Part shown: piece by piece, positions 1 to 6,365 of the stretch | How positions within the stretch are numbered: the first letter of the stretch is position 1 | How the letters are laid out: every line of letters begins with the position of its first letter | Source: Candidatus Zixiibacteriota bacterium | GTDB taxonomy: Bacteria; Zixibacteria; MSB-5A5; WJJR01 | Assembly: GCA_014729565.1 (NCBI GenBank) | Contig: WJJR01000403.1 | Coordinates: forward strand, 1-7,315 | Length of the DNA: 7,315 nucleotides | Direction of reading: 5' to 3' | Made by a program: the position numbers and the translations under genes | Notes under the pieces: generated by a model | Databases searched by the model: none | What the model saw: only the letters and a program-made list of their open reading frames with translations | Told to the model about the DNA's origin: nothing

Positions 1-2127
1 AAAATCCCAATCCCAGGAGCTGGCATCCGATGAGAGATCGGTGAACGAGACCAACAACGGTGCTTCACCCGACGTCGGTGAACCGGAGAAATCGGCCACC
101 GGCGCCACGCACGGATTGACCGTGATGTAGTTGGTCTTCACTTCCTGGTCGGAACCGCAGGCGTTGGTGGCCGTCAGGGTCACCGTGTATGTCCCTGCGC
201 TCGTGTACTCGTGTGACGGATTCTGTTGATTCGAGTTGCCACCATCACCAAAATCCCAACTCCATGATGAGGGACCGCCGGTTGACAGATCGGTAAAGTT
301 GACGGTCAACGGTTCGGTGCCTGACGTTGGTGAACCGGAGAAGTTGGCGGTCGGCGCGCCATTGACGGTGATGTAGTTGGTCTTCGTCTCGGTATCACTA
401 CCACCGGGGCCGGTTGCGGTCAAAGAGACCGTGTAGGTTCCCGGTGACGAATATTGATGCGATGGATTGGTTGCAGTCGACGTGCCGCCATCGCCAAAGT
501 CCCAATCATACGAGGTGATATCGCCGGTCGACAAATTGGTGAAGTTGACCGTCAACGGCACACAACCCGACGTGGGACTGCCGCTGAAGTCCGCTACCGG
601 CGGCGGTGTTCCCGTGTTCACCGCGTTGAATGCATTGATACGGCCCACACCCATCTTGCCGATGTACTGCGACGAGAGATAGGCGTCGATATTGTCGGCG
701 CTGTTGTACAGTTGGTTGGTGACCTGCGATGCGCTCCAGGTCGGATTCTGCGACCAGATCAACGCGCACACACCAGCCGTCATCGGTGTCGCCATCGAGG
801 TGCCACCTAATGACGCCCAGTAGTCGACGTTCGGATCGGTGTGATCGTGATAGGTCGAGTAAATATTGTCCCCGGGAGCGCAGATGTCGACCCAGGTGCC
901 GTACGTGGTAAAGCTGGCGCCGTCATCCTGCTCGTTGGTCGCTGAGACCGAGATGCAATCACCGCGTCCGTTCAGATAGTCCGGCGGTTCTTCAACACCA
1001 CTGTTACCGGCCGCGACACAGATGATACCACCGCTATTCAGGAAGTAGGTCGCCGCCGAACTGATACCACCCGAGTTCGACGAGCCCCAGGAGCACGAGG
1101 CGATCTGCGCGCCGTTGTCGGCGGCGTAATAGAACGCTTCGGCCGCGGCATCCATCAACACCACACCGTATTCCTGGCCGAGGTAGTTGTACGAATATCC
1201 CATGCGCAGGGGCATGATGCGCACGCCGTTGGCATACTCCTGCTGAGAGCCGTTGCCCCATCCACCGGCCACACCGGCCATGCCAAAACCGTCGTTCGTG
1301 ATCATACCGAAGATGCCGGCCGTGTGCGTGCCATGGCCATTGAAGTCGCGGGGATCGTTGTCCTTGGTGCCGCAGTCTTCGCCCGTCCAGCAGCTTGTGG
1401 TGGATTCGACAAAGTCGTAGCCAATCCAGTCGTCGACATAGCCGTTGCCATCGTCGTCCACACCGGCCGAACCATTCAACTCGGCATCGTTGATCCACAT
1501 GTTGCCGCGCGACGCGCCGGGATTCGATGACGAGGCGTTCACACCACCCAGATCTTTGTGGTAGTACCGGGTGCCGGAATCCAGGATGGCGACGATCGTG
1601 GCGTCGCTGCCGGTCTCGATGTCCCACGCTTCCGGCGAGTCGATGTCGTGGTCGCTGGTTTGGTTGTGATACCACTGGTACGGATCGAAGTAGGTGTCGT
1701 TCGGTGTGGCGTGCATGGCGTGAATGCCGATCGGCTCCACCCGTTCGACATTCGGATCATTGCGGTACGCATCCATCGCCTGCACCAGCGATCCTTCGCT
1801 GATGGTGACTTTATAATGACGTGCCAATTCATTTGCCATCGGACCGGCTTTCCGTTCGGAACCGGCAAACTGGCGCTGCCACTTGCGGACGGCAAAGCGA
1901 TCGGCCAATGCGTCGAGACTCTTCACGCCCACGTGGGCAGCGATTTGCCCCTTCATCTCGACATTGGGATTGGGAACGTGGGCTTTTGTTACGACGATGA
2001 AGCGATCGGGAACGTGTCCCAGGAAGTTTAATTGATTGTGCGGTTGATCAATGACTTGAATGTTATTCGCCGACGCCATTGCGGTCAGCGCCAGAAGCAA
2101 TACAATAACGCGTAAACAGATCTTCAT
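1..2127 (-). CDS. Secreted subtilisin-like S8 serine protease with PKD domains (3' end outside window)
   Basis: Endopeptidase of the subtilisin (S8) family, probably exported and acting outside the cell. The frame is open from the ATG at 2127 to the left edge (709 codons, no stop), so the C-terminus is missing. Residues 1-20 are a Sec signal peptide (charged MK start, hydrophobic core, cleavage after ASA). Residues about 21-140 resemble an inhibitor-I9-type propeptide. The catalytic domain (about 145-500) shows the triad D183 (LDSGT), H265 (HGTHTAG) and S444 (GTSMATP), with oxyanion N375 (AAGNSG). A DDDGNGYVDD loop near 215-230 looks calcium-binding. PKD domains follow at about 509-589 and 590-671; a third starts near 674 and is cut by the window edge after WDWDF. 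The start is supported by GGAGG five bases upstream. It is a close paralog of the protease at 2622-6002 but joins its PKD domains directly, without the extra module. C370 and C454 are absent from the paralog. Family call is secure; substrate is unknown. Confidence 0.95.
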   Translation of the reverse strand, partial: MKICLRVIVLLLALTAMASANNIQVIDQPHNQLNFLGHVPDRFIVVTKAHVPNPNVEMKGQIAAHVGVKSLDALADRFAVRKWQRQFAGSERKAGPMANELARHYKVTISEGSLVQAMDAYRNDPNVERVEPIGIHAMHATPNDTYFDPYQWYHNQTSDHDIDSPEAWDIETGSDATIVAILDSGTRYYHKDLGGVNASSSNPGASRGNMWINDAELNGSAGVDDDGNGYVDDWIGYDFVESTTSCWTGEDCGTKDNDPRDFNGHGTHTAGIFGMITNDGFGMAGVAGGWGNGSQQEYANGVRIMPLRMGYSYNYLGQEYGVVLMDAAAEAFYYAADNGAQIASCSWGSSNSGGISSAATYFLNSGGIICVAAGNSGVEEPPDYLNGRGDCISVSATNEQDDGASFTTYGTWVDICAPGDNIYSTYHDHTDPNVDYWASLGGTSMATPMTAGVCALIWSQNPTWSASQVTNQLYNSADNIDAYLSSQYIGKMGVGRINAFNAVNTGTPPPVADFSGSPTSGCVPLTVNFTNLSTGDITSYDWDFGDGGTSTATNPSHQYSSPGTYTVSLTATGPGGSDTETKTNYITVNGAPTANFSGSPTSGTEPLTVNFTDLSTGGPSSWSWDFGDGGNSNQQNPSHEYTSAGTYTVTLTATNACGSDQEVKTNYITVNPCVAPVADFSGSPTSGEAPLLVSFTDLSSDASSWDWDF

Positions 2128-2132
2128 GAAAC

Positions 2133-2144
2133 CCTCCGGTGAGG
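2133..2144 (-). promoter_or_regulatory. Shine-Dalgarno block of the downstream protease
   Basis: The minus strand reads CCTCACCGGAGG, with GGAGG five bases before the ATG at 2127. The same 12 bases with the same spacing precede the other protease (6008-6019). This fixes both start codons and shows that the duplication includes the translation-initiation region. Confidence 0.85.
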
Positions 2145-2258
2145 TGAGAGCGTTGTCAGCGGTGACTCTCACGGGTGTCCGGTTTGTAACTTCGTCGTCT
2201 GACTGGTGAGTAACCTGTTTTACTCTGCACGCGGGGACATGGTTATGTCATGGCGGGG

Positions 2259-2272
2259 ATCATCACCTCCTT
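2259..2272 (-). promoter_or_regulatory. Extended Shine-Dalgarno-like sequence inside the leader
   Basis: The minus strand reads AAGGAGGTGATGAT, whose first 11 bases are complementary to the usual 3' end of bacterial 16S rRNA. It lies about 140 nt upstream of the protease start and serves no credible ORF: the nearest ATG is two bases away and the next is 14 bases away and opens a three-codon frame. A CCTCC tract at about 2282-2286 could pair with it. A related AGGAGGTGGTGG sits in the other leader. The function is unknown: it may be a decoy, a ribosome standby site or a chance purine tract. Confidence 0.35.
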
Positions 2273-2387
2273 CGGTCCCGGGGAGGAGTGGAGTCAACCA
2301 CATTGACAGCGGTCCGTGACCGGGTGATCGCAATACACCCGCTCTCCACAGGAAGCGCTCCTCCGTGGTTCTCCGGTGTGATTCTCT

Positions 2388-2484
2388 GACACGCGCTGGT
2401 TTGCAGCGTGGTGTCTCCAACGTGTGCTTTGTTACGGCCGATGACCGGGGCTGAGCGTCCGGTAGTGAGAGCAATCCCCCGGTC
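2388..2484 (-). ncRNA. Candidate structured leader RNA element, copy A
   Basis: This 97-nt block in the leader of the downstream protease recurs as copy B at 6220-6320. In RNA orientation the first helix is GACCGGGG (2477-2484) with CCCCGGTC (2443-2450), enclosing a loop that contains ACCGGACGC. A linker leads to GGAGACACC and a second hairpin: GACAC/GTGTC outside, a small asymmetric internal loop, then CGCTG/CAGCG around the pentaloop CAAAC (2388-2415). The second-hairpin stem is identical in copy B while the loop differs. ACCGG in the first loop could instead pair with CCGGT, so an alternative fold exists. I do not recognise it as a known riboswitch class. It could also be a residual duplicated promoter region or a protein-binding site. 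Confidence 0.45.
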
Positions 2485-2501
2485 GCGCTAAGTCAGTAGC
2501 C

Positions 2502-2530
2502 AGTTTTGAGGAATTGGGCAATAGAGTCAA
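2502..2530 (-). promoter_or_regulatory. Candidate promoter of the downstream protease
   Basis: A -35-like TTGACT (2525-2530) is followed after 17 bases by AAAACT (2502-2507), a weak -10 match. It lies between the terminator of the upstream gene and structured element A, 17 bases before the element. A TTGACC box occupies almost the same position relative to element B. The sigma-factor preference of this organism is unknown. Confidence 0.35.
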
Positions 2531-2564
2531 GTATCAAATGGCGGCTGGAGACGATTCAGATACG

Positions 2565-2600
2565 AAAAAAGACGCCCCCGGGAGAACCCGGGGACGTCTT
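2565..2600 (-). terminator. Rho-independent terminator of the 1126-residue protease gene
   Basis: Two 14-base arms (2569-2582 and 2587-2600) pair with a single C/A mismatch around a four-base AGAA loop. On the minus strand the GC-rich stem runs directly into six Ts (2565-2570). It begins 21 bases after the TAG stop at 2622-2624. There is no T-run on the plus-strand side, so it is directional. It implies that the downstream protease needs its own promoter. Confidence 0.92.
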
Positions 2601-2621
2601 CCGAGTGGAACAAGAGCGTTT

Positions 2622-5600
2622 CTACTTGAGAAGCAGCATCTTGCGCGTGGTTGTGGAAGTGGCACTTTCAAAACGATAGAAGTACATTCCTGAACCGAGC
2701 GCTGCTCCGCGGTCATCCCGGGCATCGAAGTAAACCTCATGCATGCCTTCGGGCATGTTACCCGATACCAGATGACGGACCGCCTGGCCCAGTACGTTGT
2801 ACACCGTCAGGTCCACATGGCCGCCTTCAGCCAGGCTGAATCTGATGTTCGTTCCGGCGTTGAACGGATTCGGGTACGAACTTAAGGTATTCAGTTCCGC
2901 CGTGGTATTCGTCAGAAGATCCGCCGGGCCCGCTGCGTACACATCGCCACTCTCGCAGGAGCGGGTCACGTGATTGGCGCCGGAATTGTACGTGTTTGAG
3001 GAATGAGTCACATTGGTCACCTCAAAACACCATTCACCGACCGGGTTTTTGGTCTTACCCGTTTCGAAGAAGACTGTTCCATCCGTCGCGGTCACACCAC
3101 TGAATGTCTCCGAGACTGGACCATCTGCAAATGCTTCCACGGTGGCCCCGCTGACCGGCTGTTCGGAGCTATCGTATATGGTAATTGTGCATTGACCCGA
3201 AGCGTTCGGGCCCGCATTCTTGCGCGTCACCACAATGTCATGCACATGCATGGTGGCGCCTTGCGGCTCGGTAACCGTGATGTAATCGGTCTTCGACGCG
3301 ATGTCCGAACCGGCGCAGTTGCTCGCCGTCAGCGTCACGGTGTACGTACCGGCGGTCGTGTATTCGTACGATGGATTCTGCGCAGTGGAAGTTCCGCCAT
3401 CGCCGAAGTCCCATGACCACGTATCCGGATTGTTCGTTGAGAGATCGCTGAAGCTGACCGTCAGCGGCGCATCGCCGCTGGTGGGCGATCCGCTGAAGTC
3501 GGCCACCGGGGTGGTTTCGGTGCACGGGGGTTCGCTGACGGTGATGTAATCGGTCTTGCTCACCACATCAGATCCCGCACAATTGCTGGCGGTCAGGGTC
3601 ACCGTATAAGTGCCTGCGACCGTGTACTCATGGGACGGATTCTGCGCGGTCGATGTACCGCCATCACCGAAGTCCCAATCCCAGGTGTCGGGATTGTTGG
3701 CCGATAGATCGGTGAAGCTGACTGTCAGTGGAGCATCACCGGTTGTGGGTGAACCACTGAAATCGGCGACCGGTGCGGTCTCGGTGCAGGTTCCCGACGA
3801 GTACTCAATGTACATCTCGTCGACATACACGAAATCCTCGGAGCGGTTGCCCGATGTCTGATCAGTATCGAGCACGCGAATGTACACTGTTCCACTAACC
3901 GTATTCGGGATCGCCGCCGAGTACACCTGCTCGGTCGCGCTGTTGACGGTGACCAGATTCGTGTAGTTGTTGTCGTCGGTCGAGTAGGCGAACACGAAGT
4001 CATCGCCATCCGAGTTGTTATTGCGATACCCCTCCACGTAGAACATGAGTGAGGCGCTCGACGGGATGGAGAAGGTCCACTTGTGTTCCAGGTAGGTGTA
4101 GCGATTCGAGGGTCTTCCACCCGATTCGCGCTCTTGGATGGACTCACGGACATTGTCGCTTGCATATGTATCGAGATAGCTGCCACTGACCGTTCCGGAG
4201 ACAGCCGTTTCCGATTGAGCATACGCATTGGTACCTGTTCCCGGCTCGGTGACCGTGATGTAGTCGGTCTTGGTCTCCACGTCGGAGCCGACGGAATTGG
4301 TGACAGTGAGTGAAACTGAATACGTTCCCGCGGCGGTGTATTCATGCGATGGGTTCTGCGCCGTCGATGTGCCGCCGTCACCGAAGGTCCAATCCCAGGA
4401 CGTTGGGCTGCCGGTCGATTGATCGGTGAAGTTCACAGTCAACGGATAGTCGCCGCTCGTCGGTGACCCGGAGAATTGCGCCACCGGGGGCTGCGGACCG
4501 GTGTTCACGGCGTTGTACGCGTTGATGCGTCCCACACCCATCTTGCCGATGTATGTCGACGAGAGATAGGCATCGATATTCTCGGTGCTGTTGTAGAGTT
4601 GGGTTTCGACCTGCGACGCGCTCCATGTCGGATTCTGCGACCAGATCAACGCCGCCACCCCGGCCGTCATCGGCGTCGCCATTGAGGTGCCGCCCAGGGA
4701 GGCCCAGTAGTCGACCGTGGGATCTGCGTGATCGTGGTACGTCGAGTAGATGTTGTCCCCGGGAGCGCAGATGTCGACCCATGTACCATAAGTCGTGAAG
4801 CTGGCGCCGTTGTCCTGCTCATCGGTAGCTGACACGGAGATGCAATCGCCACGTCCGTTCAGATAATCCGGGGCTTCCTCAGCACCGCCATTGCCCGCGG
4901 CGACAAAAACAAGACCGCCACTGGCGAGGAAATAATCCACTGCGCCTGAGATACCACCGGAGTTCGACGATCCCCAACTGCACGAGGCGATGTCGGCGCC
5001 GTTGTCAGCCGCGTAATAGAAGGCTTCCGCCGCGGCATCCATCAGCACGACACCGTATTCCTGGCCAAGGTAGCTGTACGAGTAGCCCATGCGCAGCGGC
5101 ATCACCTTGACGCCATTCCCGTACTCCTGCTGGGAACCATTACCCCAGCCACCGGCGACACCGGCCATGCCATAGCCGTCATTGGTGAGCATACCGACGA
5201 TGCCGGCCGTGTGTGTCCCGTGGCCGTTGAAGTCGCGCGGATCGTTGTCCTTGGTACCGCAATCCTCACCGTTCCAGCAGCTTGTCGTTGACTCGACAAA
5301 GTCGTAGCCAATCCAGTCATCGACATAACCGTTGCCGTCGTCGTCAACACCCGTCGAGCCGTTCAACTCCGTTGTGTTGATCCACATGTTGCCGCGAGCC
5401 GCGCCGGGATTCGACGACGAGGCGTTCACGCCACCGAGATCCTGGTGATAGTAGCGTGTACCGGAATCGAGAATCGCCACCACCGTGGCATCGCTGCCGG
5501 TTTCGATGTCCCACGCTTCGGGTGAATCGATATCGTGATCGCTCGTTTGAGTGTGGTACCACTGGTGGGGATCGAAAAAGGCGTCATTGGGGATGGCATG

Positions 5601-6002
5601 CATCGTGTGAATGCCGATCGGCTCAACCCGTTCGACATTAGGATCGTTGCGATACGCGGCCATTGCCCGATCGAGTGTCCCCTCCGTGATTGTCACCTTG
5701 TAGTGCCGGGCCAACTCTCTCGCGCCCGCTTTCTTCTCGGCGCCTTTGAACTGACGCTCCACGGCCGCAACAGAGAAGCGGTCGGCGAGCGCGTCCAGAC
5801 TGGCCACGCCAACACTGGCGGCGTCCACGCCGTTCCGCGCTTTGCTTTCAGGTATTTCCTCTTTCATGACCACGACAAACCGATCGGGAACATACCCGAG
5901 AAACGACGGCGCGTCGTGTTTCGGCTGAACGGTGATCACGTTCGCCGACGCCATTCCGGTGAGAACGACAACTAACAATAACGCTCGTAAACAGGTTTTC
6001 AT
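2622..6002 (-). CDS. Secreted subtilisin-like S8 protease with PKD, Ig-like and T9SS-type sorting domains
   Basis: Exported endopeptidase of 1126 residues. Residues 1-20 form a Sec signal peptide (cleavage after ASA), and about 21-140 an I9-like propeptide. The catalytic domain (about 141-500) has D179 (LDSGT), H261 (HGTHTAG), N371 (AAGNGG) and S440 (GTSMATP), plus a DDDGNGYVDD calcium-type loop and a likely disulfide pair C242/C248. The tail contains PKD1 (about 507-585), an unassigned beta-rich module (about 590-738), two 88-residue PKD repeats (739-826 and 827-914), an Ig-like module opening with MHVHD and containing VTNVTH (about 917-1020), and a FlgD-like/type A sorting domain (about 1034-1126; YPNPFN, YNVLGQ, SGMYFYR, final TRKMLLLK). 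The sorting tail suggests surface anchoring or release through a type IX-like route, though such tails also occur where that system is unproven. The start has GGAGG five bases upstream. The gene ends just before a strong terminator. Substrate is not predictable. Confidence 0.97.
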   Translation of the reverse strand: MKTCLRALLLVVVLTGMASANVITVQPKHDAPSFLGYVPDRFVVVMKEEIPESKARNGVDAASVGVASLDALADRFSVAAVERQFKGAEKKAGARELARHYKVTITEGTLDRAMAAYRNDPNVERVEPIGIHTMHAIPNDAFFDPHQWYHTQTSDHDIDSPEAWDIETGSDATVVAILDSGTRYYHQDLGGVNASSSNPGAARGNMWINTTELNGSTGVDDDGNGYVDDWIGYDFVESTTSCWNGEDCGTKDNDPRDFNGHGTHTAGIVGMLTNDGYGMAGVAGGWGNGSQQEYGNGVKVMPLRMGYSYSYLGQEYGVVLMDAAAEAFYYAADNGADIASCSWGSSNSGGISGAVDYFLASGGLVFVAAGNGGAEEAPDYLNGRGDCISVSATDEQDNGASFTTYGTWVDICAPGDNIYSTYHDHADPTVDYWASLGGTSMATPMTAGVAALIWSQNPTWSASQVETQLYNSTENIDAYLSSTYIGKMGVGRINAYNAVNTGPQPPVAQFSGSPTSGDYPLTVNFTDQSTGSPTSWDWTFGDGGTSTAQNPSHEYTAAGTYSVSLTVTNSVGSDVETKTDYITVTEPGTGTNAYAQSETAVSGTVSGSYLDTYASDNVRESIQERESGGRPSNRYTYLEHKWTFSIPSSASLMFYVEGYRNNNSDGDDFVFAYSTDDNNYTNLVTVNSATEQVYSAAIPNTVSGTVYIRVLDTDQTSGNRSEDFVYVDEMYIEYSSGTCTETAPVADFSGSPTTGDAPLTVSFTDLSANNPDTWDWDFGDGGTSTAQNPSHEYTVAGTYTVTLTASNCAGSDVVSKTDYITVSEPPCTETTPVADFSGSPTSGDAPLTVSFSDLSTNNPDTWSWDFGDGGTSTAQNPSYEYTTAGTYTVTLTASNCAGSDIASKTDYITVTEPQGATMHVHDIVVTRKNAGPNASGQCTITIYDSSEQPVSGATVEAFADGPVSETFSGVTATDGTVFFETGKTKNPVGEWCFEVTNVTHSSNTYNSGANHVTRSCESGDVYAAGPADLLTNTTAELNTLSSYPNPFNAGTNIRFSLAEGGHVDLTVYNVLGQAVRHLVSGNMPEGMHEVYFDARDDRGAALGSGMYFYRFESATSTTTRKMLLLK
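3261..3788 (-). repeat. Two tandem 264-bp PKD-encoding repeats
   Basis: Two adjacent in-frame 88-codon units (3525-3788 and 3261-3524) encode near-identical PKD domains of the protease. Each begins with CTET, carries WDFGDGGTSTAQNPS and NCAGSD, and ends with KTDYITV and a short linker. By eye they differ at roughly ten to fifteen of 88 residues, pointing to a relatively recent internal duplication or to gene conversion. The paired cysteines in each unit (start of the unit and NCAGSD) could form a disulfide within the domain. Confidence 0.85.
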
Positions 6003-6007
6003 TGATA

Positions 6008-6019
6008 CCTCCGGTGAGG
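6008..6019 (-). promoter_or_regulatory. Shine-Dalgarno block of the 1126-residue protease
   Basis: CCTCACCGGAGG on the minus strand, with GGAGG five bases before the ATG at 6002. It is identical to the block preceding the other protease, which supports this start over internal ATGs. Confidence 0.85.
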
Positions 6020-6082
6020 ATGGAGTGTTGTCAACTAACAGTGTCTTATTCCGAATTGTCTTCAGTCAGGACATATGGGGGC

Positions 6083-6094
6083 CCACCACCTCCT
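6083..6094 (-). promoter_or_regulatory. Shine-Dalgarno-like sequence inside the second leader
   Basis: AGGAGGTGGTGG lies about 87 nt upstream of the protease start, followed by a C-run and an ATG 14 bases after GGAGG. That ATG opens only a two-codon frame (ATG TCC TGA). The same arrangement, GGAGG then 14 bases then ATG, occurs in the other leader near 2266. It does not serve a recognisable gene. Confidence 0.3.
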
Positions 6095-6173
6095 CGCATT
6101 GTGGAAGACTTCCGATTCACAAAGAGTAAGATTCATGATCAGCAATTAGCAGAACTGCGCACACGATATCGTT

Positions 6174-6195
6174 TGACCGATGAACGCATCGGTCA
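6174..6195 (-). other. Perfect 9-bp hairpin in the leader
   Basis: TGACCGATG (6187-6195 read on the minus strand) pairs perfectly with CATCGGTCA (6174-6182) around a four-base CGTT loop. No T-run follows, so it is not a standard terminator. It sits 25 bases downstream of structured element B and may be part of the leader fold. As an inverted repeat it could alternatively be a protein-binding site. Confidence 0.5.
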
Positions 6196-6219
6196 CGCGA
6201 ACGAAAGAGCTGAGATATG

Positions 6220-6320
6220 GACACGCGCTGAATGGCAGCGGGGTGTCTCCGGTTTTGTTGTGTTCCTGACGGTCGTAGACCGGGATGTGGCGTCCGGTGG
6301 TAAGGTCGTTCAACCCGGTC
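6220..6320 (-). ncRNA. Candidate structured leader RNA element, copy B
   Basis: Counterpart of 2388-2484. The first helix is GACCGGG (6314-6320) with CCCGGTC (6278-6284), enclosing a diverged loop that keeps ACCGGACGC. The second hairpin (6220-6247) repeats GACAC/GTGTC and CGCTG/CAGCG exactly, but its pentaloop is CCATT instead of CAAAC. The linker between the helices differs in length and sequence apart from a shared GGAGACACC. Conservation of stems over loops favours an RNA-level role. Only two copies are visible, so this remains a candidate. Confidence 0.45.
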
Positions 6321-6336
6321 GGGAATGTTCGGCCCT

Positions 6337-6365
6337 AAGATCAGGGAAATGGAAATTGCGGTCAA
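6337..6365 (-). promoter_or_regulatory. Candidate promoter of the 1126-residue protease
   Basis: TTGACC (6360-6365) is followed after 17 bases by GATCTT (6337-6342), a poor -10 match. It begins 18 bases after the pseudouridine synthase stop and ends 16 bases before element B. The call rests mainly on a matching TTGAC box at the same distance (45-46 bases) from the element in the other leader. Confidence 0.33.

Larger units (their letters stand above)
361..2530 (-). repeat. Tandem duplication, copy A (leader plus protease up to PKD1)
   Basis: This stretch matches 4248-6365 in order: promoter-like TTGAC box, structured leader element, Shine-Dalgarno block, signal peptide, propeptide, S8 domain and first PKD. 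The catalytic domains differ at about 40 of about 360 residues, while synonymous changes are common. That points to an older duplication under purifying selection, not a recent or assembly-generated repeat. Collinearity ends at the TNYITV motif that closes PKD1. Confidence 0.8.
2128..2621 (-). other. Intergenic region and long 5' leader of the downstream protease
   Basis: This 494-base stretch holds no convincing gene. In transcription order it contains the terminator of the upstream protease (2565-2600), a promoter-like pair (2502-2530), the conserved structured element (2388-2484), a run of small hairpins, an extended Shine-Dalgarno-like sequence (2259-2272) and the real Shine-Dalgarno (2133-2137). 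Visible hairpins include GGGTG/CACCC (2322-2340), CGGTC/GACCG (2310-2322) and GTGAGAG/CTCTCAC (2144-2172), the last just upstream of the ribosome binding site. If the promoter call is right, the untranslated leader is about 370 nt long. Confidence 0.6.
4248..6365 (-). repeat. Tandem duplication, copy B (leader plus protease up to PKD1)
   Basis: Partner of 361-2530. Leader parts between the structured element and the Shine-Dalgarno have diverged strongly, the propeptide moderately and the catalytic domain least. Beyond PKD1 this copy carries an extra module of about 150 residues before its next PKD, which copy A lacks. Confidence 0.8.

Noticed and set aside
2220..2474. 84-codon minus-strand ORF (TTG start) within the leader of the downstream protease
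   Set aside because: Its start lies inside the first helix of the structured element, it has no good Shine-Dalgarno, its composition is arginine/proline-rich like a shadow frame, and no family is recognisable.
2388..2484. Possible c-di-GMP (GEMM) riboswitch, from GGACGC followed by CCGG and a CAAACC segment
   Set aside because: The order and spacing do not match the GEMM core: the 5' CACGCA/CAAACC strand and the receptor helix are missing, and CAAACC falls in a hairpin loop that is not conserved in the other copy.
3725..4381. 218-codon minus-strand ORF in another frame of the protease
   Set aside because: Very serine/arginine/threonine-rich shadow translation of a region that encodes PKD and beta-module motifs in the true frame.
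5535..5975. 146-codon plus-strand ORF opposite the protease start
   Set aside because: Antisense shadow of the signal peptide and propeptide coding region. A similar antisense frame appears opposite the paralog because the coding sequences are similar.
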